Assembly: GCF_040760075.1 (NCBI RefSeq)
Contig: NZ_CP142884.1
Span: 5,022,001 to 5,086,000, forward strand
Reading direction: 5' to 3'
From: Sphingobacterium sp. R2
GTDB taxonomy: Bacteria; Bacteroidota; Bacteroidia; Sphingobacteriales; Sphingobacteriaceae
DNA length: 64,000 nt
Shown here: positions 9,583 to 18,973 of the stretch, piece by piece
Numbering within the stretch: position 1 is the first letter of the stretch
Layout of the letters: each line of letters starts with the position of its first letter
Notes under the pieces: generated by a model
Databases searched by the model: none
What the model was told of the DNA's origin: nothing
The model's input: the letters and a program-made list of their open reading frames with translations, nothing else
Made by a program: the position numbers and the translations under genes

Positions 9583-10174
9583 GTTATTATTTTTTTAAAT
9601 TGTTAAACCCTAAAGTGGCGCTGCAGGCAGCCACTACTTTGATATCATGGTACTAAGGTAAAGCGGTGTATGAAAGGAATTTGCTTTATGGCGCCATCTG
9701 ACGCCACTTGACTGAAAATGCCATTTCCCACGACATCAAATCCAGATTTTGATGGAAAACGTTGTGCTTTTCGAGCGATCTTCATACAGACTCGCCTGCT
9801 TTTGAATTGATCGTTATTTACCTGCTTGAGGTTAATTTGAGACCATTTGTAGGTTAATTAGTTAGCATTAAGGCCAGGTAATGGCTTGTAAGTTGCCGTA
9901 AAAAAGCTAACTATAGGCAAGCAATAGGCAAAGAAACAGCAACCAAACAGCAAAGAAAGACCAATGAATAAGCAAACAAATGGCAAAGAATAAGCAAGGA
10001 AATGGTATAGGGTAAGCAAACAGATAACAGAGAAATACCATAGAATAGGCAACCGAGGGGCGGTCTAATCCCAACGTAATCCCAAAGAGGAAGCAGCGAC
10101 TAGCTTGGTTCACTTCGTGCACTCATAATAAAAAAGGCCAATCTTTTCCCAAAGATCAGCCTTAGAAAACAATG
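9583..10174. other. 592-bp non-coding stretch with repeat tract
   Basis: No credible gene is present. The two overlapping - strand frames between 9858 and 10122 read as Phe/Leu/Cys-rich low-complexity protein and are produced by the A-rich degenerate repeats there. The remainder probably holds the promoter of the DUF6266 operon (9600-9850). Confidence 0.7.
9900..10055. repeat. Degenerate ~10-11-bp tandem repeats (ATAGGCAA / ATAAGCAA units)
   Basis: About a dozen imperfect copies of a short A-rich unit follow one another: ATAGGCAA, AAGCAATAGGCAAAG, ATAAGCAAAC, ATGGCAAAGA, ATAAGCAAGG, GTAAGCAAAC, ATAGGCAACC. One strand is almost free of C outside GCAA. The arrangement is iteron-like or a cluster of protein-binding sites, and it lies 120 bp from an excisionase-type HTH gene. 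Unit length varies, so it is neither a CRISPR array nor a perfect minisatellite. Confidence 0.65.
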
Positions 10175-10462
10175 TTAGATCATACCTCGATTTATGCTTC
10201 GCTTAATCGCATCCTGGAGGTCCTGTTCGCGGTAATAATGCTTGTTGCCCAGGCAAATGGGTTTGAGTACTCCCGATTTTACCCAGCGGTTGTACGTACG
10301 TTCGGAGATCCCGAGGCGTGATACCACAGCCATACGAGTCATAAGTTCGTCCACATTCCAGCCTATCTGCGTTCCTTCATTTGGCATGATTTGGTAGGCT
10401 GTGCAGGACAGCTTGTCGTTAATTTCTCGCAGCAATTGTACGATTTCATTCAATTGTAACAT
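10175..10462 (-). CDS. Excisionase/MerR-type helix-turn-helix protein
   Basis: A 95-aa protein with an N-terminal helical segment and a C-terminal HTH_17-type winged helix. 'LGISERTYNRWVKSGVLKP' is the recognition region, and 'NKHYYREQDLQDAIKR' is the wing plus last helix. Small proteins of this type in Bacteroidota are commonly found on conjugative or integrative elements and act as excision factors or local regulators. No integrase is visible nearby, so the gene may be a relic of an element or a stand-alone regulator of the repeat-bearing spacer just downstream. Confidence 0.75.
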   Translation of the reverse strand: MLQLNEIVQLLREINDKLSCTAYQIMPNEGTQIGWNVDELMTRMAVVSRLGISERTYNRWVKSGVLKPICLGNKHYYREQDLQDAIKRSINRGMI

Positions 10463-10511
10463 AAATTATTGCATTGATTGATGCCATGAAATGGCGCAGC
10501 CCTACCGGTTT

Positions 10512-11255
10512 TTATTTATTATTCTGTCTATAGACTTCATATTGATGCCGAAAATTATCTTTATAAGAGCGGGTCACCGTAATAGGGAAACCATTTCTTG
10601 GTTTGACAAAATGAAGTTCACCTGAACGCAAGAGGTCAATTTTGGAAAGATTGACCAAGGTATTTATCCGGGGGCGGGCAAACATGGCTGCTGGAAGGTT
10701 AGCCTGCAGTCCTCCTAAGCTTCCTTTAACTTGATACTTATCTTTTTCCAAATAAATATCGATTATATCGTTGTCTACTTGCGCATAAAAAATCTGGTCA
10801 ACGTCTATTTGAATCGTATCGTTATTGAGATCTTTCATCGTTAAACTTTTCACTTCTCTACTTTGTTCCTGCAATTTCTTATCCACCTTTTCGACCACAT
10901 CTTCCATTTTGGCCTTCAATACATTGAAACTGATCTTTTTACTGAAATAGGTGTAAAAACCAGCCTCATTTGCCTTAAATACATAATCTGTATGTGCTGA
11001 ACAGGCAACCATGACAGGAGGATTGGGGATCAAACTGGCCAATTTGATCCCATCAATCTCCTTATCGCCAAGATCCATACCTAGCATCAACACATCGACC
11101 TCATTTTCTTTTAGGTAGTTGAGGGCTTCTATGGGCTTTTGAACAATTTTTATGTCGTCATTGATAAAAGGAAGTTCCTTCAATGACATTAAAATATACA
11201 CCAACGAGTCTAGATTATCATCAACGATCAATAGTCTATAATTTAACTTATCCAT
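10512..11255 (-). CDS. LytTR-family response regulator with pseudo-receiver domain
   Basis: This 247-aa protein has an N-terminal receiver fold (residues 1-125) and a C-terminal LytTR DNA-binding domain (about 145-240, with 'LTMKDLNNDTIQIDVDQIFY' and 'NTLVNLSKI'). The acidic pocket (LLIVDDN), the Ser of the Thr/Ser position (VACSAH) and the conserved Lys (YFSKKI) are present. The phospho-acceptor position reads LMLGMDLGD where LFLDIDLGD is normal: Gly replaces Asp through a GAT-to-GGT-type change. Phosphorylation at the usual site therefore looks impossible unless a neighbouring Asp takes over. No sensor kinase lies next to it. It may act constitutively or bind another partner. Confidence 0.85.
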   Translation of the reverse strand: MDKLNYRLLIVDDNLDSLVYILMSLKELPFINDDIKIVQKPIEALNYLKENEVDVLMLGMDLGDKEIDGIKLASLIPNPPVMVACSAHTDYVFKANEAGFYTYFSKKISFNVLKAKMEDVVEKVDKKLQEQSREVKSLTMKDLNNDTIQIDVDQIFYAQVDNDIIDIYLEKDKYQVKGSLGGLQANLPAAMFARPRINTLVNLSKIDLLRSGELHFVKPRNGFPITVTRSYKDNFRHQYEVYRQNNK

Positions 11256-11883
11256 GCGATTTCATTAAAACAAAGGTTTTATAATTTAAAAAGGTTTAGA
11301 AAAATAAATTTACCTAAAATATTTATTTAATTTCAATATAAACAAAAATATTATTAATTGAGACTCAAAACAGGAAGGTGAAATTACGACAAACAGAAAA
11401 TTACAGGATTGCCGCTGAAAATACCATGTTTTTTTCGGTTACGTATGTTCTTCACATAGCTGACATCAATTGGTTAATTAAGGGAGTGATTTTTTTCGCA
11501 AAAGCACACTCCCTATTCGGTATAGGGCTGCATATCTATACCTCTTCACATTTAATCACATGTTGACTCCATTTCATCGTATCGTTTGTTGAACCATTTT
11601 CTGGCCTTGGGCTGTACCTTCCCCGGCCAGAAATTTTAAAACTCTCTATTGGATCCAATGGCAACAAAGATGTCGTCAAAGAAAAATGATTTCAAAAAAA
11701 AATGTACATACAGTACAAATGGTCAACTGCAAGACAACGACAGCATAAATCTGTCAGGTGCAATCTGAAAATGTCATCTACCCTACACTTTGGTTATTTG
11801 CATGAAAAATACCGTTATGTACCATTTTATTTGGTCTTTACAGTAGATCTTCATAAAATCATATAATAACTAGTTGTTAGTAG
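11256..11883. other. 628-bp intergenic region between divergent regulators
   Basis: It separates the divergently transcribed LytTR and AraC genes and must hold both promoters. The first 130 bases are strongly AT-rich. A 62-aa frame at 11378-11566 has no signal, family resemblance or ribosome site and I do not accept it. A 9-bp-stem hairpin lies at 11598-11633. Confidence 0.6.
11598..11637 (+). terminator. Hairpin followed by short T-run
   Basis: Bases 11598-11606 pair with 11625-11633 (9 bp, GC core GGCC) around an 18-nt loop and are followed by TTTT. No + strand gene ends just before it, so it may terminate a small untranslated transcript or be a protein-binding palindrome. Confidence 0.35.
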
Positions 11884-12873
11884 ATGAAAAAAACCTTCAA
11901 AATTGTATTCAGTAAAGAATATAAGCGCGTTGATGATCCTCCACATCCATTAAGTTACCCCATTCGCCATGCCAAGGAGAGGCATTGGCAATCCATACAC
12001 AATCAGATCAGCGAACAAACTTTTGACGGCCGATATGCCTATCTCTACGCATACGAGTACTGGATCAACGAGTCGACCGATCTGACGATTGAGGTTTACA
12101 TGCACGATCTTCATGTCATCTATCCGCTATTGGACGAGGTGCAGATTTGTGGGGAAAGGCTGGATCAGGCATTCCGTTTCGAGCTGTCTCCCTCTCAGGG
12201 GACTTATTTTTACGTTGCGGCAGGCCATTATCGTTTACATTTACCTACAGGCCATCATATACTGGTTGGCTTTGTTGTGGATGCCGGTATGTTCAGGCCG
12301 CCGGCCATTCAACAATTTTCATTTCTCAAACACCTGGTTCAGGCAAAAAAAGAGGGGTCAACAACTTCGCTCAAAAGTGTGGGTTTTCGTGTGGGCCCCA
12401 TTACTGTCAAATACCTGTGTATCCTCTTCAGCATACTCAACCCCAATACGCTCAACAACGAGCATATTCTCCTCAAACATCTGATTTTTCTGATCGATCT
12501 AAGCCGGTTCAAGCTTCTGGGTGACACTGACATAAACAATCATCTTGCAGTGCGTTGCCGACAGCTACTGGATATTATGATCCTGCAGCGCGGTGCTCAA
12601 GCGCTGATCAAAGAAGTAGCTGCAGTGTTTCTGACAGACGCGCAACAGCTCAGCCGCGAATTCCACAAATTTTACGGTATCCGTATGAAGGACTACCGCA
12701 ACCTGCTGCTTCTCGATTATATTGAGCAGCTTATTGTGGAGCACGATAAGCTGGGCACTACTGCTCATGAAGTCGGATTTAGTGGCCCGAGCGAAATGAA
12801 CCGATTTATTAAAAAGATGACCGGTTTGACGAGCGCTCTGTTTAAACAAAAACTCGAACAAAATACGCGATAA
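11884..12873 (+). CDS. AraC-family transcriptional regulator
   Basis: The 329-aa protein has an N-terminal domain of unknown type (residues 1-150, possibly a cupin-like sensor) and a C-terminal AraC-type double HTH. The segments 'DAQQLSREFHKFYGIRMKDY' and 'LGTTAHEVGFSGPSEMNRF' followed by 'IKKMTGLTSALFKQKL' match the two HTH units. A middle helical stretch (190-240) links them. The following gene starts 25 bp downstream on the same strand, so the two are probably cotranscribed. Target genes are unknown; the divergent LytTR operon and the downstream 13.9-kb gene are candidates. Confidence 0.82.
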   Translation: MKKTFKIVFSKEYKRVDDPPHPLSYPIRHAKERHWQSIHNQISEQTFDGRYAYLYAYEYWINESTDLTIEVYMHDLHVIYPLLDEVQICGERLDQAFRFELSPSQGTYFYVAAGHYRLHLPTGHHILVGFVVDAGMFRPPAIQQFSFLKHLVQAKKEGSTTSLKSVGFRVGPITVKYLCILFSILNPNTLNNEHILLKHLIFLIDLSRFKLLGDTDINNHLAVRCRQLLDIMILQRGAQALIKEVAAVFLTDAQQLSREFHKFYGIRMKDYRNLLLLDYIEQLIVEHDKLGTTAHEVGFSGPSEMNRFIKKMTGLTSALFKQKLEQNTR

Positions 12874-12898
12874 AAAATCAAACTAAATCGACTTTCTT

Positions 12899-13774
12899 AT
12901 GAATTTTATAGAAAGAAAAACACTGGATGTTAATACTACCCATGCCATCCTTCAAGACGCTTACGATGCTTTGCCGCAGCTGATGAGCCTGTTGGCGCCT
13001 GGCGGTTGGGAGGAAAGCAGCTTTCATCAGGAACTCATGGACAGCCGGCAGCTATTTTATGACTGTTATCTGGAAAGTGATAGCGCAAGTGTATGGGAGA
13101 CAGACTCCTCCTCTAATGTTAGCGCGCATGTGGATCAGCCCGAAGAAAAATTAAGCCTTGATGATTATTTATACATCTGCTTTCCACCGATTGGCTACGA
13201 TTACTTAGAGCTATTTTACTTAATTTCCTGCATGCTCACTGAAATCACTTTTGTCAGTAACCTCTATCGAAATCATGACGGCGACATGTATTATTTCGAT
13301 GAAATGACAATGGAAGATCTGGTGATCCAATTGGCGCATGAGAATGGAGAAATTGATAAAAACTGGGCGAATTTGATGGTATTTACCTTTTCGCCGCCCT
13401 ACATGGAGGCGATGGAACTGCACTATTGTCTGGAGGTATTATTTCGGATTTTGCTAAAACATGGCTTTCAGCTCGATTATTGGCACAATGAGATTTTACA
13501 AGTTGTCGATCTTCAAAACGTATATCAAGAACTATTATTCAGTAACCTCGACTCCCATGAAAAAGAGCAGCGGCGTGAATCGGTTAAAGCAGATATCAAT
13601 GCTATACTCCGTACCTACGATAGCTCGACGATTGATCCGCTCGACCTACCGACCATCATCGAAATGTTTAACCTGCGCGAAGTGTGCCCCATCGTGCTCG
13701 CCTACCTCCATACCTATGGTGAATTTCCAAAGGGATATCCTTATTTATTGACCGAATATCAAGGCTATCTATAA
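12899..13774 (+). CDS. Uncharacterised 291-aa cytoplasmic protein
   Basis: I do not recognise this family. The protein is acidic, with no signal peptide or TM helix, rich in Tyr, Leu, Asp and Glu, and predicted largely helical with a short low-complexity linker (ESDSASVWETDSSSNVSAHV). The frame has normal codon use and follows the AraC gene by 25 bp, so it is likely the partner of that regulator. Its acidic, all-helical character is also seen in immunity and adaptor proteins, but nothing specific supports that. Confidence 0.65.
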   Translation: MNFIERKTLDVNTTHAILQDAYDALPQLMSLLAPGGWEESSFHQELMDSRQLFYDCYLESDSASVWETDSSSNVSAHVDQPEEKLSLDDYLYICFPPIGYDYLELFYLISCMLTEITFVSNLYRNHDGDMYYFDEMTMEDLVIQLAHENGEIDKNWANLMVFTFSPPYMEAMELHYCLEVLFRILLKHGFQLDYWHNEILQVVDLQNVYQELLFSNLDSHEKEQRRESVKADINAILRTYDSSTIDPLDLPTIIEMFNLREVCPIVLAYLHTYGEFPKGYPYLLTEYQGYL

Positions 13775-13784
13775 ATTGCCCTTA

Positions 13785-13820
13785 TCAAACTTGGCCTATC
13801 GATCAATCAAGTTTGGCCTA
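13785..13820 (+). promoter_or_regulatory. Two direct repeats TCAA(A/G)(C/T)TTGGCCTA, 22 bp apart
   Basis: The 14-bp words at 13785-13798 and 13807-13820 agree at 12 of 14 positions and are offset by 22 bp, about two helical turns. They lie between the AraC operon and the small exported-protein gene at 13943. That is the arrangement expected for a dimeric activator such as an AraC protein; the assignment is inference. Confidence 0.4.
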
Positions 13821-13942
13821 ACGCGAGGGTGAGATCAGGTAGTAATTTAGTGTTGTAAAGTTTTTCAAGCAAAAAAACTTTACTGCTACCGATACGATGA
13901 ATTGGAAGCAAATATTTACAAACCAAACTAAACATACGATGT

Positions 13943-14278
13943 ATGAAAAAAATTAAAAAAATGGTATTGTCTCTTCTGGGAGGAGGCGCTACCGCAGGAG
14001 CGATTGCTTTAGTGTTAATGTCAGCAGGCTTAAAAAAGGAAGAAACCAACAAACTTGCTGACCTTCATTGGTTCGAGGTGACTCCATCCGGAAACTTTGG
14101 TTCTGCCATTCCTACTGGTGAAGATGGATTACCACAGCTTCAATGTACAAGCACAATTCCTACGACACTTTGTGCTGTTGGGCTTACGGACGAACAAGTA
14201 GATGGCATGGGCAATCCGGACATTTCATCCCCAAATGATGCAGATAATAGTAACAAACGTTATAAAGATGAACAATAA
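13943..14278 (+). CDS. Small exported Cys-containing protein, DUF6520-like
   Basis: A 111-aa protein with an N-terminal signal or anchor helix (residues 8-30, containing GGGATAG), then a short domain with 'LHWFEV' and a Cys pair in QCTSTIPTTLCAVG. A polar Asn/Asp-rich tail follows. Short Bacteroidota proteins of the DUF6520/NVEALT type look like this and are usually of unknown function, some being secreted in tandem arrays near SusCD loci. It is a single gene, ended by its own terminator, and converges on the - strand susD. Confidence 0.6.
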   Translation: MKKIKKMVLSLLGGGATAGAIALVLMSAGLKKEETNKLADLHWFEVTPSGNFGSAIPTGEDGLPQLQCTSTIPTTLCAVGLTDEQVDGMGNPDISSPNDADNSNKRYKDEQ

Positions 14279-14302
14279 GATTTTATAACGAATATCTGCA
14301 AT

Positions 14303-14335
14303 TCAGCCTAGTAAATTTTACTAGGCTGATTTTTT
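14303..14335 (+). terminator. Rho-independent terminator
   Basis: The arm TCAGCCTAGTAAA (14303-14315) pairs with 14317-14329, and a T6 run follows. It ends the small exported-protein gene just before the convergent susD stop at 14339. Confidence 0.85.
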
Positions 14336-14338
14336 AGT

Positions 14339-15703
14339 TTAGTTATTTTCATATCCTCCTAAATCAATCGCTGCTTTCGGAAATGGAAAAACAAAACGTT
14401 TATCCATAGGCTGCAATTCAAAGACCTGTGCATCCAAAGTACGAACAATTTTGATATTATCTTTATCAAGGATGTTATACCTTCTGATGTCACTCCATCG
14501 GATCCCTCTGAATACTAATTCCTTCCTTCGTTCCTCTTTAATCTTCGCCAATAACTGTTGCTGATCATCTAAACCGAGTACAATGTTATTATTTCGATAC
14601 CGATTCGTTAATACATTAAGCAGATCCGTTTTTCCCGCAGCAATATTTTTAAGCCTCACATTAGATTCGGCACGGATTAAAAACAGCTCAGCAGTAGTGA
14701 TACCTCCAAAAAGTATGGCGCTTCCAGCAAACGACCCTTTAAACGTATATCTATCGCCAGAAATCTTAAAATAAGCAATCTTCCGTAGGTCATCATTTTC
14801 GTACTGTTGATATAATTCTTCCGAGACGAGCGCATTACTTTGCGTCATCCCTGCGGAGGAATAGAGCGTAGCGTGAAAAATCACCTCCTTGTTAAACATG
14901 GCAAATGGAAAACTTGCCGTCAAGTTTAATTCATTTAAATCCTGTAATTCATGCTGCAAATTAAGACATAAATCTGCGTATTTAAAGCTATTAGCGTAAT
15001 CTCCCATTTGTAGATACACTTTGGCAAGCATCGCATAAGCTGCGGCTTTTGAAGGCCGGGTTTTTACCGAAACAGTAGCCGGCAACAATACAGCCGCTGC
15101 ATGCAGATCGTCAAGCATCTGCTTGTAAGTAGCCGACAATGTACTTCGATCTACATGGATATTCAGATCCGAAGTCAATCTAATCGGCAGACCGAGATCG
15201 GCTTCAGCCAATTGTGGCTCGTATTGCTTGCAAAACTCCTGCGCCAGCTGGTAGTAGCACGATCCGCGGTAGAATAAAGCTCCGCCTTTGGCATTATCAA
15301 AATCATTACGCTCAGCTACGTTTACCTTGTTCTGATTTAAATACGACAGGCCATCCAGTACTACATTGGCAATATATATCTTACGGAATCCCTCTGTCCA
15401 GTCCACAAATTCGTCGTTTATGACCTCCAATTCATCGGACCAAATATATGTATACTTATAGAGGTTCGTGAGATTCTGCCAACGTGGAAAAAGTATTTCA
15501 TAATCATCACCTGCATATTCCCCCATAATCGGTTGCCCCGCATTTAATACCGATGCGTTATCCAATAGCGCCTGATAATCTTTCACGGTCGAGGGTACAT
15601 TTTTCCGTTTATCGTACTTCGCATCTAGAAAATCTTTCTTGCAGGATAGTAATAAAAAGAGACTAGCTATCACCAGAAAGCATATGGTTGTTAGAAATTT
15701 CAT
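14339..15703 (-). CDS. SusD/RagB-family outer-membrane lipoprotein
   Basis: The 454-aa protein starts with a lipoprotein signal ending LLLSC (Cys about residue 21) followed by KKDF. The TPR-like helical pairs and the closing block 'IKEERRKELVFRGIRWSDIR' identify a SusD homologue. It is the last gene of a - strand operon (122-aa protein, TlpA, SusC, SusD) and lies 42 bp after susC. It captures substrate for the SusC barrel; the substrate is unknown. Its relatives in such thioredoxin-linked loci are often annotated for peptide uptake. Confidence 0.92.
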   Translation of the reverse strand: MKFLTTICFLVIASLFLLLSCKKDFLDAKYDKRKNVPSTVKDYQALLDNASVLNAGQPIMGEYAGDDYEILFPRWQNLTNLYKYTYIWSDELEVINDEFVDWTEGFRKIYIANVVLDGLSYLNQNKVNVAERNDFDNAKGGALFYRGSCYYQLAQEFCKQYEPQLAEADLGLPIRLTSDLNIHVDRSTLSATYKQMLDDLHAAAVLLPATVSVKTRPSKAAAYAMLAKVYLQMGDYANSFKYADLCLNLQHELQDLNELNLTASFPFAMFNKEVIFHATLYSSAGMTQSNALVSEELYQQYENDDLRKIAYFKISGDRYTFKGSFAGSAILFGGITTAELFLIRAESNVRLKNIAAGKTDLLNVLTNRYRNNNIVLGLDDQQQLLAKIKEERRKELVFRGIRWSDIRRYNILDKDNIKIVRTLDAQVFELQPMDKRFVFPFPKAAIDLGGYENN

Positions 15704-15745
15704 GTTTATCTATTTATTTTATTATAAAACATCTATTCGGGTTTA

Positions 15746-18700
15746 TTAAAAATTTGCCTGCAGTCCAAAAGAATAACTTGGTCGGGCAAGAATGACCGTG
15801 GTCGGATAATCAGGATCTAGACCCTGTTTATTTTTACGCCATAAGATTCCCAAATTGGCGCAGTACATATTGAAGCGCAATGAGCGAATACCAAACCGAT
15901 TTAATTGTTTACCGCTAAAATCATAGCCCAATTGTATATCCTGCAGCCGTATATGATCACCTTTTTCGACCAGCTCGGGCGACCGTTCAAAGATTAGCGC
16001 ACGATTGATATCATTGAACTGCTTGGGAAAAGAAGGGATTTGGCTGATTAGTTCATCACCAGGCTGCTGCCATCTTTTCTCATAATCCTGATGACCGGCT
16101 CCATTGTAAAAAAGGTTGTAATAATTGATTGAATTCCTGCGGAAGTAATAACCCATCTTAAATGTCAGATTGAAACTAAAGGAAAATTGATCATAAGAAA
16201 AACTATTTCTCAAGCTCCCGAACACCGGAGCGCTCTGTGGGCCATGGTAAATAAGATCATCCAAGCCTAACGAATTTATATAGGCTGTATATTCCTTACC
16301 AATCGTATTGTTATAGTTCACTAGCGGGTCACCCGTGCTCGGCTCCAATCCTTCCCATGCAAAACTGTATAGACCATAGCGTGGCCTGCCCAAAATCGGG
16401 GGGCTATAAGTTGTAAAATAAGTAGCAAGATTGGTATTTGTTGTTTTGAAATCCGTGACTTTATCGCGTACAAAAGATAGGAGCAGTTCCGAATTCCATT
16501 TAACTCTACCTGTGAGATTACGTGTATTCAATTTAATATCCGCCCCCTTTGTTTCCATTGCGGCATAGTTGGTTTTCATGGCCGGATTGCTGCCCATAAA
16601 ATAGCCTAATGTAGGATCTATGGCCACCTGCCCGATCAGATCGGAAGACTTCTTTTGATAGTAATCAACATTTAGACTGACCCTATTTTCAAGAAACGAA
16701 ACATCAAGCCCTAGATTCGTCTGTTTCACCTTTTCCCAGCGCAGCGAAGGGTTTGCCGGGCTTGATATCGTGCCTTGTAATAATCCCGTAGTTGAATTAT
16801 TGGCATAAGACACGGTCGTAAAGGTCGATACCGATTTATTGACATTGCCACTTTCACCATAAGATGCACGCAGGCGAAGTGAAGGCAACCAGGAAAGACG
16901 ATAAAAATGCTCCTTATCGATCTCCCATAGCCCTCCCACCGACCATAAGGGAACTCCACGCTGATTGGTCGAGACACCAAACAAGTTTGACTCGTCTTTA
17001 CGGATACTGGCATTAAGCGTGTAGCGATCAAGGTAAGAATAGGTCGCATTGGCGTAATAAGAGACAAAGCGGTCCAAATAATCCAACATTCCGGAGGGCG
17101 GTGCAGGCAGCAGGCTTGTTGTACCCCGCGGGCGTGTAGGGTATCGGTTAACAAAATCCAGTCGCGTAACCGAACTGACCACATCCGGATCAAACCCATA
17201 CAAGGTTGAAAAATTACGGGTCATACGGGATTGTCTCACATCCAGACCCGTTATCGCTGTCAGGGCATGATCATTCCACTTTTGGCTATAATTAAGCTGA
17301 GCCCGATAAGCATGCGAAACCGTACGGTCATACGTATCCCGAAGCTCGTTTCCGTAGGGATAGATCCGGGTACCATCTGCTTGCGTGTAGGTATTGACAT
17401 AGTTACGGACATAATAGCTATCTTTATCATAATCTATCCGCCCATTATCATCCAGCTTTTGGTACTGATAATTGAGATCGAGTGATAATGGCGTAAAGAT
17501 CCGATACCGCAGCCCCGCATTCCATCTGATGGTGTTATTTTCTAGTTGATTTTTCACTAGATTTAATTCATCCAATGGACGGTACTCCCAGTCCAGCAAG
17601 CCCTCCTTTAGCGCATTTTCGGTGACAAAGGGCCTATAGTTTTTGATAATAGATAGGGCATTCCCGTCCCTATCCGCAAACTGCGCATAAGGATATAATT
17701 GTTTGCCCGTAACCTGCTGTATTGCCCCATATTCCAGCCCATTGTTCTCCGAGAGACTCTTTATCAAATTTATTTCTGTAGAAAACTCCAAATCCTTGGT
17801 CAACTTAATGTTATTCATCGCCCGCAGAGTAATCCGTTGATAGCCATTTCCACGCACATCAGCCAAGTTTTTATCAAAGCCACCCGATACCACATACTTA
17901 AATCTCTCCGTACCACCATTCATCCCAAGGCTATACTGTTGATTGATCCGGTTACGATAGAAATATTTCTCATAATCATTGCGTACATCCAATTCAGCCC
18001 ATTTATCCAGTTGTGCAGCTACTTCATTCGGATCTATGCCTTTGTCCTTTGCTTGTTGCAGGTATTCAACCACAGGGCTTAGCGCATTGAGGTTGGACGG
18101 TGCCGTATTATAAAAACCCTGATCAAATAGCAACCGCTCCACATCAATAAACCAGCGTGATGCCAAATAATTCTGATTTTTAAACAGGTCGGGCTTGGGG
18201 CTATAAGAGAGATTGGCCGAAAAGGAAATAGCATTCCCTTGATTATAACGTCCTTTTTTCGTTGTGATGACAATAACCCCATTTCCAGCTCTTGCACCCC
18301 AAATGGCCGACGCCGAAGCATCCTTCAGAACTGTAATGCTCTCCACATCATTGGGATTGATACTGGCTAGGTCACCTTCATAAGGAAAATTGTCGAGTAC
18401 AATCAGCGGAGCCATATCCGATTCAATTGTACTCAGTCCCCTCACATTGAGGTTTAGAGGTTTACCGTTCGCGACAAGTGATGTCGGCTGGGAGACAGGA
18501 ATATTATCCATTCTTCGGTCAAATAGCAGCCCCGATGTTACCCCTTCTAGCCTTGCGATGACGTCAGTACCGATAGCTCGATTCAGCAATGCACTATCGA
18601 TAACCACAAAAGAACCCGGTACCTTACTTTTTCGAAAAGACTGATACCCCGTATTCACAGTCACCTCGTCGAGCATGGTATTATTTTCAGTTAAATGGAT

Positions 18701-18967
18701 CGTATTAATCGCTGATGATAGCCAAAGCGTTTTTGATCTGAAACCCATTGAGCGAACAATGACATGCAAGGAATCTTTTAGTGTCAGCGTGATGGCACCA
18801 TTTTCATCAGCCTTTAAAGAAGTCTTAGCATTCAAAAGATCCATTGTGGCATGCGCAATAGGCCTATGATCAGTTTCAGAAAGTATCCGAATTTGATGTT
18901 TTGACTGTGCATAGCTGCGACCAAAGTTTATCAGCAGCATACACAGTATGCAAATTATAGTTTTCAT
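15746..18967 (-). CDS. SusC/RagA-family TonB-linked outer-membrane transporter
   Basis: Full-length, 1073 aa. A signal peptide (to about residue 20) is followed by a short carboxypeptidase-D-like beta domain (24-95). The plug domain follows, with the SusC signature block LKDASASAIWGARAGNGVI, then a 22-strand-type barrel ending in Phe (LQANF). The barrel is energised by TonB. The gene starts 6 bp after the TlpA gene and is followed by susD. It is a second, divergent SusC, not a close copy of the one at the left edge. Confidence 0.94.
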   Translation of the reverse strand: MKTIICILCMLLINFGRSYAQSKHQIRILSETDHRPIAHATMDLLNAKTSLKADENGAITLTLKDSLHVIVRSMGFRSKTLWLSSAINTIHLTENNTMLDEVTVNTGYQSFRKSKVPGSFVVIDSALLNRAIGTDVIARLEGVTSGLLFDRRMDNIPVSQPTSLVANGKPLNLNVRGLSTIESDMAPLIVLDNFPYEGDLASINPNDVESITVLKDASASAIWGARAGNGVIVITTKKGRYNQGNAISFSANLSYSPKPDLFKNQNYLASRWFIDVERLLFDQGFYNTAPSNLNALSPVVEYLQQAKDKGIDPNEVAAQLDKWAELDVRNDYEKYFYRNRINQQYSLGMNGGTERFKYVVSGGFDKNLADVRGNGYQRITLRAMNNIKLTKDLEFSTEINLIKSLSENNGLEYGAIQQVTGKQLYPYAQFADRDGNALSIIKNYRPFVTENALKEGLLDWEYRPLDELNLVKNQLENNTIRWNAGLRYRIFTPLSLDLNYQYQKLDDNGRIDYDKDSYYVRNYVNTYTQADGTRIYPYGNELRDTYDRTVSHAYRAQLNYSQKWNDHALTAITGLDVRQSRMTRNFSTLYGFDPDVVSSVTRLDFVNRYPTRPRGTTSLLPAPPSGMLDYLDRFVSYYANATYSYLDRYTLNASIRKDESNLFGVSTNQRGVPLWSVGGLWEIDKEHFYRLSWLPSLRLRASYGESGNVNKSVSTFTTVSYANNSTTGLLQGTISSPANPSLRWEKVKQTNLGLDVSFLENRVSLNVDYYQKKSSDLIGQVAIDPTLGYFMGSNPAMKTNYAAMETKGADIKLNTRNLTGRVKWNSELLLSFVRDKVTDFKTTNTNLATYFTTYSPPILGRPRYGLYSFAWEGLEPSTGDPLVNYNNTIGKEYTAYINSLGLDDLIYHGPQSAPVFGSLRNSFSYDQFSFSFNLTFKMGYYFRRNSINYYNLFYNGAGHQDYEKRWQQPGDELISQIPSFPKQFNDINRALIFERSPELVEKGDHIRLQDIQLGYDFSGKQLNRFGIRSLRFNMYCANLGILWRKNKQGLDPDYPTTVILARPSYSFGLQANF

Positions 18968-18973
18968 AAAATA

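Noticed and set aside
9900..10055. Possible CRISPR array
   Set aside because: Units are about 10 bp, degenerate and without spacers; no cas genes are in the window.
9858..10122. Two overlapping - strand ORFs rich in Phe, Leu and Cys
   Set aside because: They are translations of the A-rich degenerate repeat tract, have no start signal and overlap each other.
11378..11566. 62-aa + strand ORF between the LytTR and AraC genes
   Set aside because: No signal, no recognisable family, and position in a divergent promoter region.
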